A stretch of DNA of 8,028 nucleotides from Flavobacteriaceae bacterium. GTDB taxonomy: Bacteria > Bacteroidota > Bacteroidia > Flavobacteriales > Flavobacteriaceae. Of this stretch, positions 1 through 6,456 are shown one piece after another. A model generated the notes under the pieces. The model was not told the DNA's origin. It worked only from the letters and a program-made list of their open reading frames with translations, and did not search any database. A program made the position numbers and the translations under genes. The stretch lies in assembly GCA_002729755.1 (NCBI GenBank), contig PBYT01000005.1:17880-25907 (forward strand), given 5' to 3'. Every line of letters starts with the position of its first letter. Position 1 is the stretch's first letter.

Positions 1-41
1 TTTTTTCATGATAAAATAGTTAATTGTATATTTAATTCGAT

Positions 42-215
42 ATGAAAATACTAAAATGGATTTTGTTTGTCATATTTTCAGTAGCCTCAGTTTTAAGTTT
101 AGTCGTAGTTTATTTTATGTATAATAATTTATCTTTTATAGATTATCCATATGTAATATCAGGTTTAGTTTTTTTAATTTTCGCTTTAATTACATATAAC
201 TACAAAGTAAAATAA
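42..215 (+). CDS. small two-helix membrane protein, 57 aa
   Basis: I do not recognise this protein. It reads from an ATG at 42 to TAA at 213-215. Two strongly hydrophobic stretches, at about residues 5-26 and 36-51, are separated by a short polar loop (YNNLSFIDYPY). The N-terminus has two lysines (MKILKW) and the C-terminus is short and basic (YNYKVK). This is the shape of a small integral inner-membrane hairpin protein with both ends probably in the cytoplasm. No catalytic motif is visible. The next gene is on the opposite strand and converges on it, and a hairpin with a T-run follows the stop directly, which supports a real short transcription unit. The TATATTTA at 27-34 differs by one base from the Bacteroidota -7 consensus (TAnnTTTG), but no TTG lies at the expected distance upstream, so no promoter is called. 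Its short length and AT-richness leave some doubt that it is expressed. Confidence 0.6.
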   Translation: MKILKWILFVIFSVASVLSLVVVYFMYNNLSFIDYPYVISGLVFLIFALITYNYKVK

Positions 216-218
216 TCC

Positions 219-257
219 TAATAAACTAATTCTTGGTTTTTTTGTTTATTATTTTTT
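219..257 (+). terminator. candidate intrinsic terminator after the 57-aa gene
   Basis: TAATAAAC at 219-226 pairs perfectly with GTTTATTA at 244-251, giving an 8-bp stem with a 17-base loop, followed at once by six T's (252-257). It starts 4 bases after the stop of the + strand gene, the expected place for a terminator. The right arm contains the stop codon of the converging minus-strand gene (249-251). On the minus strand no T-run follows the stem, so it should mainly serve the + strand. The stem is AT-only and the loop is long, so it would be weak. Confidence 0.4.
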
Positions 258-737
258 ATAGTAAGGTTTAATTCTAGGAATCCAAGCAGAAACATTTTTC
301 TTATATTCTGTATAGGAATTTCCAAATCTTAGTTCTAATTTTTTTTCTTCGTTAAATTTATGATAAATAAGATTTATTACAATAAATATTGACGACCAAA
401 TAAATATTATTAAAGAATTTAATATCAAATATTCACTAATTAATATCAAATTTACACCTATAAGCATTGGATTTCTTACATATCTATAGGGACCTCTAAT
501 AATAAATTTTTTTGGAGGGTCCCACGGGGCAATTGTTCCATTTCCAAATTTAAAAAATAAAAAGACAGTTTTTGTAAAAAGGATAATCCCTAAAATTAAT
601 ATTAAAATTCCAATAATTTTAAAGTATATATTATACTCATAAATTAAATGAGTATCGTTTAAAAGATTTAATATAAAAGGTAGAGTTATAAGAACATTTA
701 AAGGTAATATTAATATATTTTTTATAAATGAAATCAT
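249..737 (-). CDS. membrane methyltransferase, isoprenylcysteine carboxyl methyltransferase (ICMT)/PEMT-like
   Basis: This is a 162-residue integral membrane protein of the ICMT / phospholipid methyltransferase superfamily, which uses S-adenosylmethionine to methylate lipid-like or small hydrophobic substrates at the membrane. Hydrophobic helices lie at about residues 5-26, 38-62, 91-106 and 108-126. The family core is clear: APWDPP (70-75), RGPYRYVRNPM (81-91), then EEKKLELRFGNSYTEY (130-145), the conserved E-E...L...FG..Y..Y stretch that helps bind the cofactor. The tail AWIPRIKPY is also typical. Length is normal for the short bacterial form. The start ATG (735-737) overlaps the preceding gene's TGA in an ATGA junction, indicating translational coupling. 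It is the last gene of the six-gene minus-strand run. The family is secure. The substrate is not: bacterial homologues occur where no prenylated protein is known, so the ICMT name should not be read as activity. Confidence 0.85.
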   Translation of the reverse strand: MISFIKNILILPLNVLITLPFILNLLNDTHLIYEYNIYFKIIGILILILGIILFTKTVFLFFKFGNGTIAPWDPPKKFIIRGPYRYVRNPMLIGVNLILISEYLILNSLIIFIWSSIFIVINLIYHKFNEEKKLELRFGNSYTEYKKNVSAWIPRIKPYYKK

Positions 738-931
738 GGTTTAAGTTTTGGAATTAAATATTCTAAAATAAAAGCAATTAAACAGCATAATCCGATGGTT
801 AATAAATAACCTTCCTCATCACTAATTCCCATATAATTATCTCCTAAATGAGATGTTGAAAGAATAATTCCTGTAAATAATAAAAAATAAAAAAATAATT
901 TCTTAATTAATCTAATAAAATTTAAATTCAT
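734..931 (-). CDS. small two-helix membrane protein, 65 aa
   Basis: I do not recognise this protein. The frame is open from 1012, but I start it at the ATG at 929-931 (MNLNFIRLIKKLFF). The longer version would overlap the upstream membrane-protein gene by 80 bases, whereas this start leaves one base between that gene's TAA and this ATG, like the other junctions in the run. From this start there is a basic N-terminus (R7, K10, K11), a hydrophobic helix at about 12-26, a polar loop carrying DNYMGISDEEG (31-41), and a second helix at about 42-58 ending in PKLKP. The acidic loop between two helices is the only distinctive feature. Its TGA overlaps the ATG of the methyltransferase that follows (ATGA at 734-737), which supports it being translated. 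It may be an accessory subunit of a neighbouring membrane protein, but that is only inference. Confidence 0.65.
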   Translation of the reverse strand: MNLNFIRLIKKLFFYFLLFTGIILSTSHLGDNYMGISDEEGYLLTIGLCCLIAFILEYLIPKLKP

Positions 932-932
932 T

Positions 933-1991
933 TTATTTAAAATTAAAAATAATTGGGAATAAGAAAATAACAACAGATGTCCAGATAACATAAATTGGTA
1001 GATAGCTAACAATACTATTTAATACATTATTTGTATTGACTTTCCTAAGAATTAACAAAAATAGTTGCTTAGATATGATTATAAGATGAAAAGAAACCAA
1101 TAGGTTTAATCCTGTCAAAGCAAGTCTGTTGGGTGTTATTCCAAATTCAAAAAGACGAGAACTTATAGCAAAAAGAACAATTAAATTATCTATAATTGAA
1201 ATAAAAGAAAGGGAAAATAGTAAAATAAATTGAAATTTGTTACTACTATTTATATGGCTTAAAGAAAATAATATCAATGCCAGCACTGCAATAATAATAA
1301 CATTAAACATCAGCAATAGTTCTCTGTCAACTAAAATATTTTTATCTGAAAAAATTATAGCAAATGAAAAAATAAACAAAATTAAAAAAACAAAAGGAGT
1401 GAAAATTTTTGCTATTAGTGGTGATATTTTACTGACTAAATCTTTATTATTAAAAATCCAATAAGAAGCAATTAAAGGAATAGCTGGAAGTCCCCAGACC
1501 ACAACGTTTTCAAAATAAAAATCTTCTATATTAAATCCAATTTCTTGAAATAGGCCAATAGTAATTACGGTAAATAATCCTCCAGATATAAGCAATAACC
1601 CACTCATAATTATTAAGTCTCCGCAGTAATGAAGGAAATCTATTTTTTTATTGTTTTTGCCCCTAATTCCTCCTATGTATACTAATCCACAAATAGAAAG
1701 CAAAAAGAATAATGAATGCGTTGATGAAAGAAAAAATGTATCACTATTATCACCACCAGGGATTAAATTCAAGAAAATTATTGGAATAAATGATATTGCT
1801 AAATATATCAACCAACTATATAAGTTAAATTTATACCGCAATGATAAATAAGTAATTAAAGTTGGGAAAACAATAGTTCCTATGTTGCGAGGATAAAATA
1901 ACTCAGGGTCAATATTAAATAAAAAAGGAACTTTGGCGATAAACCCAGAAATCAAAACTAATATAGAAAAGAGTAAGAGTTTATTGTTCAT
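933..1991 (-). CDS. polytopic membrane protein, about 11 helices, possibly DUF4153-like
   Basis: This 352-residue protein is almost wholly hydrophobic, with about 11 likely membrane helices: near residues 4-22, 36-51, 56-77, 88-108, 122-148, 162-180, 193-214, 225-245, 254-276, 288-314 and 326-349. The first helix may be a signal anchor. The more polar stretches are short: NPGG-like DNSDT (81-85), GKNNKK (111-116), SPLIAKIFTPF (190-200), DRE (222-224) and FEFGITPNRL (281-290). The last three recall the uncharacterised DUF4153 membrane family, but this is from memory of the motif style and the protein is shorter than many members, so it is tentative. No transporter signature or catalytic motif is visible. 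Its ATG (1989-1991) overlaps the upstream gene's TGA in an ATGA junction, and the next gene begins one base after its TAA, so it is probably made together with both. Confidence 0.75.
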   Translation of the reverse strand: MNNKLLLFSILVLISGFIAKVPFLFNIDPELFYPRNIGTIVFPTLITYLSLRYKFNLYSWLIYLAISFIPIIFLNLIPGGDNSDTFFLSSTHSLFFLLSICGLVYIGGIRGKNNKKIDFLHYCGDLIIMSGLLLISGGLFTVITIGLFQEIGFNIEDFYFENVVVWGLPAIPLIASYWIFNNKDLVSKISPLIAKIFTPFVFLILFIFSFAIIFSDKNILVDRELLLMFNVIIIAVLALILFSLSHINSSNKFQFILLFSLSFISIIDNLIVLFAISSRLFEFGITPNRLALTGLNLLVSFHLIIISKQLFLLILRKVNTNNVLNSIVSYLPIYVIWTSVVIFLFPIIFNFK

Positions 1992-2635
1992 TTCTTTGTA
2001 TTTGATTTTTTTTCTTTTCTATAGAAGTAAATGGATGTTAAATAAACGATAGGAGTCATTAAAATCCAACTTGACTGTGCTTGTAAGGTAATTGATCTTC
2101 CTGCTATTTTGAAAATTGTAGGGTTGAACCAAGATCCTAGTGGCTGTAATGGAGCCCAAGAAAGGTCACCGTTAGAGCCTAATTGAAAATTATAAAAGAA
2201 TGCTTCAATATAAATATTTTGAATAATAAACCATAAAAGAAAAATTGAAAAAGCCCCCCAATTCCATTTTAAAAAAGGAGATTTTTTATTTCTATAAAAG
2301 AGCTTTACTAAATATAACCCTATCCAAACAACTAATACATCAGCTAATGAATTTAAAAACCAATTTAAATTAACAGGTATTGCACAAGTTAAAGCAACAC
2401 TTCTTCTCAGGTCTACAGAAAGCCCTCCTCCTAATCCATAAGTAAGCCATAACTCCCAGCCAACGGAAGCTATTAAAAAAACACTAATTAAAGTCAACGC
2501 AACACTATATGACACCTTGTTTTTAATTATGTAATATATTGATAGAATTATTGGAAGTGATGCGGCTATATAAAGACGTATAACAAGCCAATGCTCAATG
2601 GCATTTAAATCACAAAATTTGAAGAAATTTTCCAT
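1988..2635 (-). CDS. unrecognised membrane protein, 215 aa
   Basis: I do not recognise this protein. It has about five membrane helices (near residues 18-38, 43-63, 94-113, 125-147 and 188-206) and a lysine-rich C-terminal tail (KEKKSNTKK) that is probably cytoplasmic. Between helices 2 and 3 is a notable stretch, GWELWLTYGLGGG (59-71) followed by DLRR (75-78). It combines a charged glutamate beside a membrane segment with a glycine cluster and two arginines. A second polar loop (NGDLSWAPLQPLGSWFNP, 155-172) is rich in tryptophan and proline. Such loops look like a binding or active-site surface on one membrane face, but nothing assigns a reaction. The ATG is at 2633-2635, two bases after the stop of the DUF885 peptidase gene, and its TGA overlaps the next start. 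That makes it a firm member of the run and suggests a partner of the exported peptidase or of the next membrane protein. Confidence 0.75.
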   Translation of the reverse strand: MENFFKFCDLNAIEHWLVIRLYIAASLPIILSIYYIIKNKVSYSVALTLISVFLIASVGWELWLTYGLGGGLSVDLRRSVALTCAIPVNLNWFLNSLADVLVVWIGLYLVKLFYRNKKSPFLKWNWGAFSIFLLWFIIQNIYIEAFFYNFQLGSNGDLSWAPLQPLGSWFNPTIFKIAGRSITLQAQSSWILMTPIVYLTSIYFYRKEKKSNTKK

Positions 2636-2637
2636 TG

Positions 2638-4365
2638 TTAATTTTGAATATCAATGTAAGAGTTTATCCTTTGTTCAAGAATTGAGAGTGTTACTGTTCC
2701 CTGTTCAAGGATTACCTCATGAAATTCTCTTATATCGAATTTTGAACCAAGTTTCTCCTTAGCCTTTTTTCTTAGTTCTCTAATTTTTAATTCTCCAATT
2801 TTATAAGATAAAGCTTGACCAGGCCAAGAAATATATCGATCTGTTTCTGTATTTACTTCATGCAAGGATAAGGCTGTATTTGAAGCTATAAAGTCGACAG
2901 CTTGTTTTCGAGTCCACCCTTTAGAATGAATTCCAGTATCAACTACCAATCTGCAGGCACGCCACATCTCATAGGTTAGCTTTCCAAAATGTTCATAAGG
3001 TGTAGTATACATACCCATTTCATCAGCTAAGAATTCTGTATATAGCCCCCAGCCTTCCCCATATGCAGATAAATATAGATTTCTTCTAAATTTAGGAATG
3101 CTATCTCCTAACTCATTATTTAATGCTCCTTGAAGATGATGTCCAGGAACTGCTTCGTGAACTGTTAATGAGGGTAATGTATATAATGTTCTACTAGGAA
3201 GGTCATAAGTATTAACCCAGTAATATCCTGGTTCACTACTATTTTTTGAGGACCCCACATAACGTCCTCCAGTATATTTAGGTGCAATAGCATCTGGGAC
3301 AGGGGCAACACCATAAGGTTTTCGCGGTAATGTTTTAAAGAATTTTGGGAGTTGCTCATCAGCTCGTTTTGCAATGTCTCTAGCAATCATCAATAATTCA
3401 TCTGGAGTTTTAGCATAGAATTGTTTATCTGTTCTAAGAAATTTTAAAAAATCTGAGAAGCTCCCTTTAAAGCCTAGTTCATCAATTATATTTTCCATCT
3501 CTGCTTTAATTCGCTTTACCTCATTCAGTCCTATTTGATGAATATCTTCTGGAGAGAACTCATTATTTGTTGTATAGAAGTTAATTCTGTTTTGATAAAA
3601 GGCCTTTCCATTTGGTGTGTCAGATACACCAATTGTGGTTCTTGTCTTTGGAAGGTACTCAGTTTCAAAAAAATTCTTTATTCTTTTAAATTGAGGTATA
3701 ACAATATTTTCAATAGCAATTTTTCCTTCAATTAATATTGAATCTTTTTGGGATGAAGTTAGACTTTCTGGCAATTTTTTTAATGGTGAATAGAAGTAAC
3801 TTTCTTGGAAATCATCTACAATATGAGTTTCATATGTTGATTCATAACCCTTAAAAATAATCTTAGGTTGAGATACTCCCTTATCCAATCCTTCTCTTAG
3901 ATTTACAAAATATTGATCAACATAATCAGGTATTGCGCTTAGCTTTTTTAAATAGTCTTTTACACTATTATAATTTTGCAAAGATCTTACCATAAAACCT
4001 AGATTAATATGAAATCCGGAATCTGACAATAAAGGATTTAGAAAGCGTTCAAATTCATAATAAGCTATCTTATCTTCTAGAACAAATTTTAGAAGTTCAG
4101 CAGAAATTTTATCGGTTTCAGGCAAAACATCTAAATTTATTTCTGATAGTTCCTCTAGTTTTTCTTGTGCAAAATCTGCCTCGGACTTATAATATTCTCT
4201 AGTGAAAAGACCTAAGGGATACTTTTCTCTGTCATAGCCATTGTGATCTTGATAACTATGTATTAAAGAATCAAGTTTTTTAATTGATCTATTTGAGTTG
4301 ACTTGATTACAACCAAAAAAAATGATTAGTAAAAGTAGGTATGAAAGCTTGTTTATATAAATCAT
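2638..4365 (-). CDS. DUF885 family lipoprotein, predicted zinc metallopeptidase
   Basis: This is a 575-residue member of the DUF885 family, widespread predicted zinc metallopeptidases whose substrates are mostly unknown. The N-terminus is a lipoprotein signal peptide: basic start, hydrophobic core at about 7-17, and FFGC with the lipidated cysteine at 19. No acidic residues follow the cysteine, so the Bacteroidota surface-export signal is absent and a periplasm-facing location is likely. The metal site is intact: HEAVPGHH at 403-410 (H403, E404, H409) and GEGWGLYTE at 436-444, where E437 is the probable third ligand. The flanking family blocks are present too: PGYYWVNTYDLPSRTLYTLPSL ahead of the site in two parts, RYISWPGQALSYK (510-522) and FDIREFHEVIL (543-553). 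Length is normal for the family and there is no frameshift. It follows the glycohydrolase-fold lipoprotein gene by 31 bases and leads into membrane-protein genes. The family and exported location are well supported, but peptidase activity is inferred. Confidence 0.92.
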   Translation of the reverse strand: MIYINKLSYLLLLIIFFGCNQVNSNRSIKKLDSLIHSYQDHNGYDREKYPLGLFTREYYKSEADFAQEKLEELSEINLDVLPETDKISAELLKFVLEDKIAYYEFERFLNPLLSDSGFHINLGFMVRSLQNYNSVKDYLKKLSAIPDYVDQYFVNLREGLDKGVSQPKIIFKGYESTYETHIVDDFQESYFYSPLKKLPESLTSSQKDSILIEGKIAIENIVIPQFKRIKNFFETEYLPKTRTTIGVSDTPNGKAFYQNRINFYTTNNEFSPEDIHQIGLNEVKRIKAEMENIIDELGFKGSFSDFLKFLRTDKQFYAKTPDELLMIARDIAKRADEQLPKFFKTLPRKPYGVAPVPDAIAPKYTGGRYVGSSKNSSEPGYYWVNTYDLPSRTLYTLPSLTVHEAVPGHHLQGALNNELGDSIPKFRRNLYLSAYGEGWGLYTEFLADEMGMYTTPYEHFGKLTYEMWRACRLVVDTGIHSKGWTRKQAVDFIASNTALSLHEVNTETDRYISWPGQALSYKIGELKIRELRKKAKEKLGSKFDIREFHEVILEQGTVTLSILEQRINSYIDIQN

Positions 4366-4396
4366 ATATAAACTTAAAAAATAAACCCCTCATTCA

Positions 4397-5683
4397 CTAA
4401 TTAGGGATTACCCATTGTCCTTTTTCACTATCAATTGACCCATTTAACTGAGAGGTTACAACTCTATCAATAATTAGTAAACCTTTATCTGCCATATTTG
4501 TGAATGTATCAATTCCAGAATTGGGAAAACCTTTTCTTGTCCTATGAATATTAAATCTATTTGAAAACTGTATTTGAAAACTTTTTTCAATAGCTTTTTT
4601 ACCCATCATAAACCCTAGCAAGCCTCCCCAAGTAGCTGCTGGATTATCCGAATCCCATCCGGATAACGCTGCTATTTTAATTGTCTCCTTTATATCTCCT
4701 TCACCATAAAGTAAACTAATTATACTGGCTCCAAAGTTTATCCCTGCTGCAAAACATCCATGACAAGATTGGTCCTTAGTTGCCCATAGGTAGTTATCAT
4801 CTTGATTAATTTGGTATTTTTCATGGAGTAAGTCTCTGGTTTTTTCCCACTGTGTATTTTTCTCATAATGGTCTAAAACAAAATCATACATTTTAGCGGC
4901 ATAAGAAGAATTTGGCAAATGCTCACGTGCTTTTTTTGCCATCCATTGTGTCTTTTCTTTTAATGTTTCAAATTTAATTGGATCAGATGCTAGAGCATGC
5001 ATAATAATATAAAACTCCGCAATCCAAGCTGCATTTTCTTGAGCAGTAGTTCTAATAGGTAAATATGCCATTGACAAAGCAGTCTTAGGGCTTCCAGGGG
5101 CGTATAAACCAAATATTTCAGTTGTTAGCTGAGCATCTATCATCTCATAAAAAGGGTTGTTTTTTGGATCGCTCGTATCTGGAGGAATTATACCTTCTTG
5201 CATCAAATCAAAAGCCCTTTGGTTAGATACCCATAAAAAATTCTCTTCATTTAAATAAATATGTTTCAACCATCCATTTCTGATTTGCTCACCATCTAGA
5301 AATAGTGTTTCATTTTCTAATAATAGCTCTTGATACATATATTCTATATCCGTATCATCATCTGCTCCCCAAATACTATCTCTAGTTGCATATATAAAAT
5401 CTATTGTATCGGAATAATTATTTGATCCCCATAAATTAGGCTCATCAACTCCACCCCAATTTTCACGAGTATAAAAACCACCACCTTTACCGTCAACAGG
5501 AATTCCAATTTTATCCATCTCTGTGATTAATCCAGTCCAGTTAGCAATACATTGTCCTAACCAAAAACCTTCTAATTGATCTCGATATTGATTTTTGTCT
5601 ATTACCAATTGGTTTGATTTAGGTTTGCAACTAATACTAAACAAGATAATTGCAACTATTATAAAGACATTTTTACTTTTCAT
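4397..5683 (-). CDS. exported ADP-ribosylglycohydrolase-fold lipoprotein
   Basis: This 428-residue protein belongs to the ADP-ribosylglycohydrolase (DraG/ARH) superfamily, all-helical hydrolases with a two-metal (usually magnesium) centre. The N-terminus is a lipoprotein signal peptide (basic MKSK, hydrophobic core 6-17, FSISC with the cysteine at 19). Lysine and proline rather than acids follow, so it probably faces the periplasm. The mature part starts with the family's glycine helix (LEGFWLGQCIANW, 37-49). It then carries the first metal motif GADDDTD (106-112) and the second, SGWDSDNPAATWGGLLG (341-357), supplying D344 and D346. The usual final threonine of the GDxDT-type motif is an asparagine (N347). 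A CHGC pair sits at 307-310. Classical members act in the cytoplasm on ADP-ribosylated proteins or nucleic acids. An exported form probably cleaves another ribosyl or glycosyl-type bond, but the substrate cannot be read. It heads the six-gene run, so its upstream region should hold the promoter. Confidence 0.88.
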   Translation of the reverse strand: MKSKNVFIIVAIILFSISCKPKSNQLVIDKNQYRDQLEGFWLGQCIANWTGLITEMDKIGIPVDGKGGGFYTRENWGGVDEPNLWGSNNYSDTIDFIYATRDSIWGADDDTDIEYMYQELLLENETLFLDGEQIRNGWLKHIYLNEENFLWVSNQRAFDLMQEGIIPPDTSDPKNNPFYEMIDAQLTTEIFGLYAPGSPKTALSMAYLPIRTTAQENAAWIAEFYIIMHALASDPIKFETLKEKTQWMAKKAREHLPNSSYAAKMYDFVLDHYEKNTQWEKTRDLLHEKYQINQDDNYLWATKDQSCHGCFAAGINFGASIISLLYGEGDIKETIKIAALSGWDSDNPAATWGGLLGFMMGKKAIEKSFQIQFSNRFNIHRTRKGFPNSGIDTFTNMADKGLLIIDRVVTSQLNGSIDSEKGQWVIPN

Positions 5684-5835
5684 TTAATAAACATTATTAT
5701 TCTAAAATATATAATATTATTTTAAAATTATTACTTTTAAGAAGGATGTTGAGAAGTTGTCTCCAGATAGCCTATAATATTATTAGTTAATTTACTCTAT
5801 CCTATTATAATGAATTTATAAATAAAGTATAGTAA
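5684..5835. promoter_or_regulatory. divergent intergenic region, presumed promoters for both operons
   Basis: These 152 bases separate the starts of the minus-strand six-gene run and the + strand methyltransferase gene, so promoters for both should lie here. The DNA is extremely AT-rich. On the minus strand, TATATTTT (read from about 5711 down to 5704) differs by one base from the Bacteroidota -7 consensus TAnnTTTG. On the + strand, TATAAT occurs at 5773-5778 and 5806-5811. No convincing TTG element stands at the right distance from any of these, so no exact promoter is claimed. No riboswitch fold or clear operator repeat was found; the short AT palindromes are expected from composition. Confidence 0.35.
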
Positions 5836-6453
5836 ATGATGTTTAACGCAAAATCACATTGGGAAGATATTTATCAAAAGAAAAAACCTAATGAAGTTTC
5901 ATGGACTCAAGAAATACCTCAAATCTCAATTGATTTTTTCAAATCTTTCAAGCTTTCAAAAGACTCTTCCATTATTGATATAGGTGGAGGTGAAAGCAAG
6001 CTTGTTGATTATCTATTAAGACAAGGATATAATAACATAACTGTGCTAGATATATCAAAAAATGCCATTGAGAAGGCTAAAAAAAGAATTGGGGAAAATT
6101 CAGATAAAGTAAAATGGATAGTTAGCGATATCAATGAATTCATGCCTGAGAATAGTTTTGACTTCTGGCATGACAGAGCTGTTTTTCATTTTATGACCTC
6201 TAAGAAAAATATTTCAAACTATGCTAAAATGGTTTCTGATTATGCAACAATTTTTGTGGTAGGCACGTTCTCAACGGATGGGCCAACAAAATGCAGTGGT
6301 CTTGATATATGTCAATATGATGAGATGTCAATTACAAAAACTTTTGAAACTTCTTTTTTTAAAAAAGTTGAATCTAAAAGAGTAGATCATGAAACCCCAT
6401 TTGGCACAATTCAAAATTTTATTTTTTGTAGTTTTGCAGTTACAAGCCCTTAA
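5836..6453 (+). CDS. class I SAM-dependent methyltransferase
   Basis: This 205-residue soluble protein has the Rossmann-type methyltransferase fold. N-terminal HWEDIYQKKKPNEVSWTQ (8-25) is characteristic of a widespread small methyltransferase group. SAM-binding motif I is IDIGGGES (47-54), the acidic residue ending strand 2 is D72 (VLDIS), and the adenine-contacting SDIN is at 97-100. DFWHDRAVFHF (109-119) follows in the active-site region. The C-terminal half has the group's cysteine block DGPTKCSGL (148-156) and HETPFGTIQNFIFCSF (185-200). The glycine-rich turn usual before strand 5 (PGG) is missing, replaced by SDYATIF, which I believe also occurs in flavobacterial homologues. Two adjacent ATGs (5836, 5839) are possible starts and the first is used here. 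The substrate is unknown. The three-base gap to the Tas-like reductase gene indicates one transcript, suggesting but not proving a shared role in handling a reactive small molecule. Confidence 0.88.
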   Translation: MMFNAKSHWEDIYQKKKPNEVSWTQEIPQISIDFFKSFKLSKDSSIIDIGGGESKLVDYLLRQGYNNITVLDISKNAIEKAKKRIGENSDKVKWIVSDINEFMPENSFDFWHDRAVFHFMTSKKNISNYAKMVSDYATIFVVGTFSTDGPTKCSGLDICQYDEMSITKTFETSFFKKVESKRVDHETPFGTIQNFIFCSFAVTSP

Positions 6454-6456
6454 CCT

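Noticed and set aside
1237..1464. 75-codon + strand open frame
   Set aside because: It lies inside the 352-aa membrane protein gene on the other strand. Its Lys/Ile/Asn-rich, low-complexity product is what antisense AT-rich coding DNA gives.
1651..1851. 66-codon + strand open frame
   Set aside because: It is antisense to the same membrane protein gene, with no motif and no separate upstream signals.
3165..3386. 73-codon minus-strand open frame
   Set aside because: It lies in another frame within the DUF885 gene, whose own frame carries all the family motifs here.
3535..3735. 66-codon + strand open frame
   Set aside because: It is antisense to the DUF885 gene, with no recognisable domain.
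5700..5735. AT palindromes such as ATTTTAAAAT in the divergent gap
   Set aside because: They are low-complexity A/T runs expected by chance at this composition, with no repeated spacing or second copy near the other start.
6346..6369. Near-palindrome of T and A runs (about AACTTCTTTTTTT then AAAAAAGTT), terminator-like
   Set aside because: It lies inside the methyltransferase coding sequence about 85 bases before its stop and encodes the Phe-Phe-Lys-Lys stretch. The cotranscribed reductase gene follows, so a terminator makes no sense here.
6262..6420. Missing PGG turn in the methyltransferase as a sign of an inactive enzyme
   Set aside because: All SAM-binding motifs are intact, and as far as I recall flavobacterial members of this group also lack the turn, so it looks like lineage variation.
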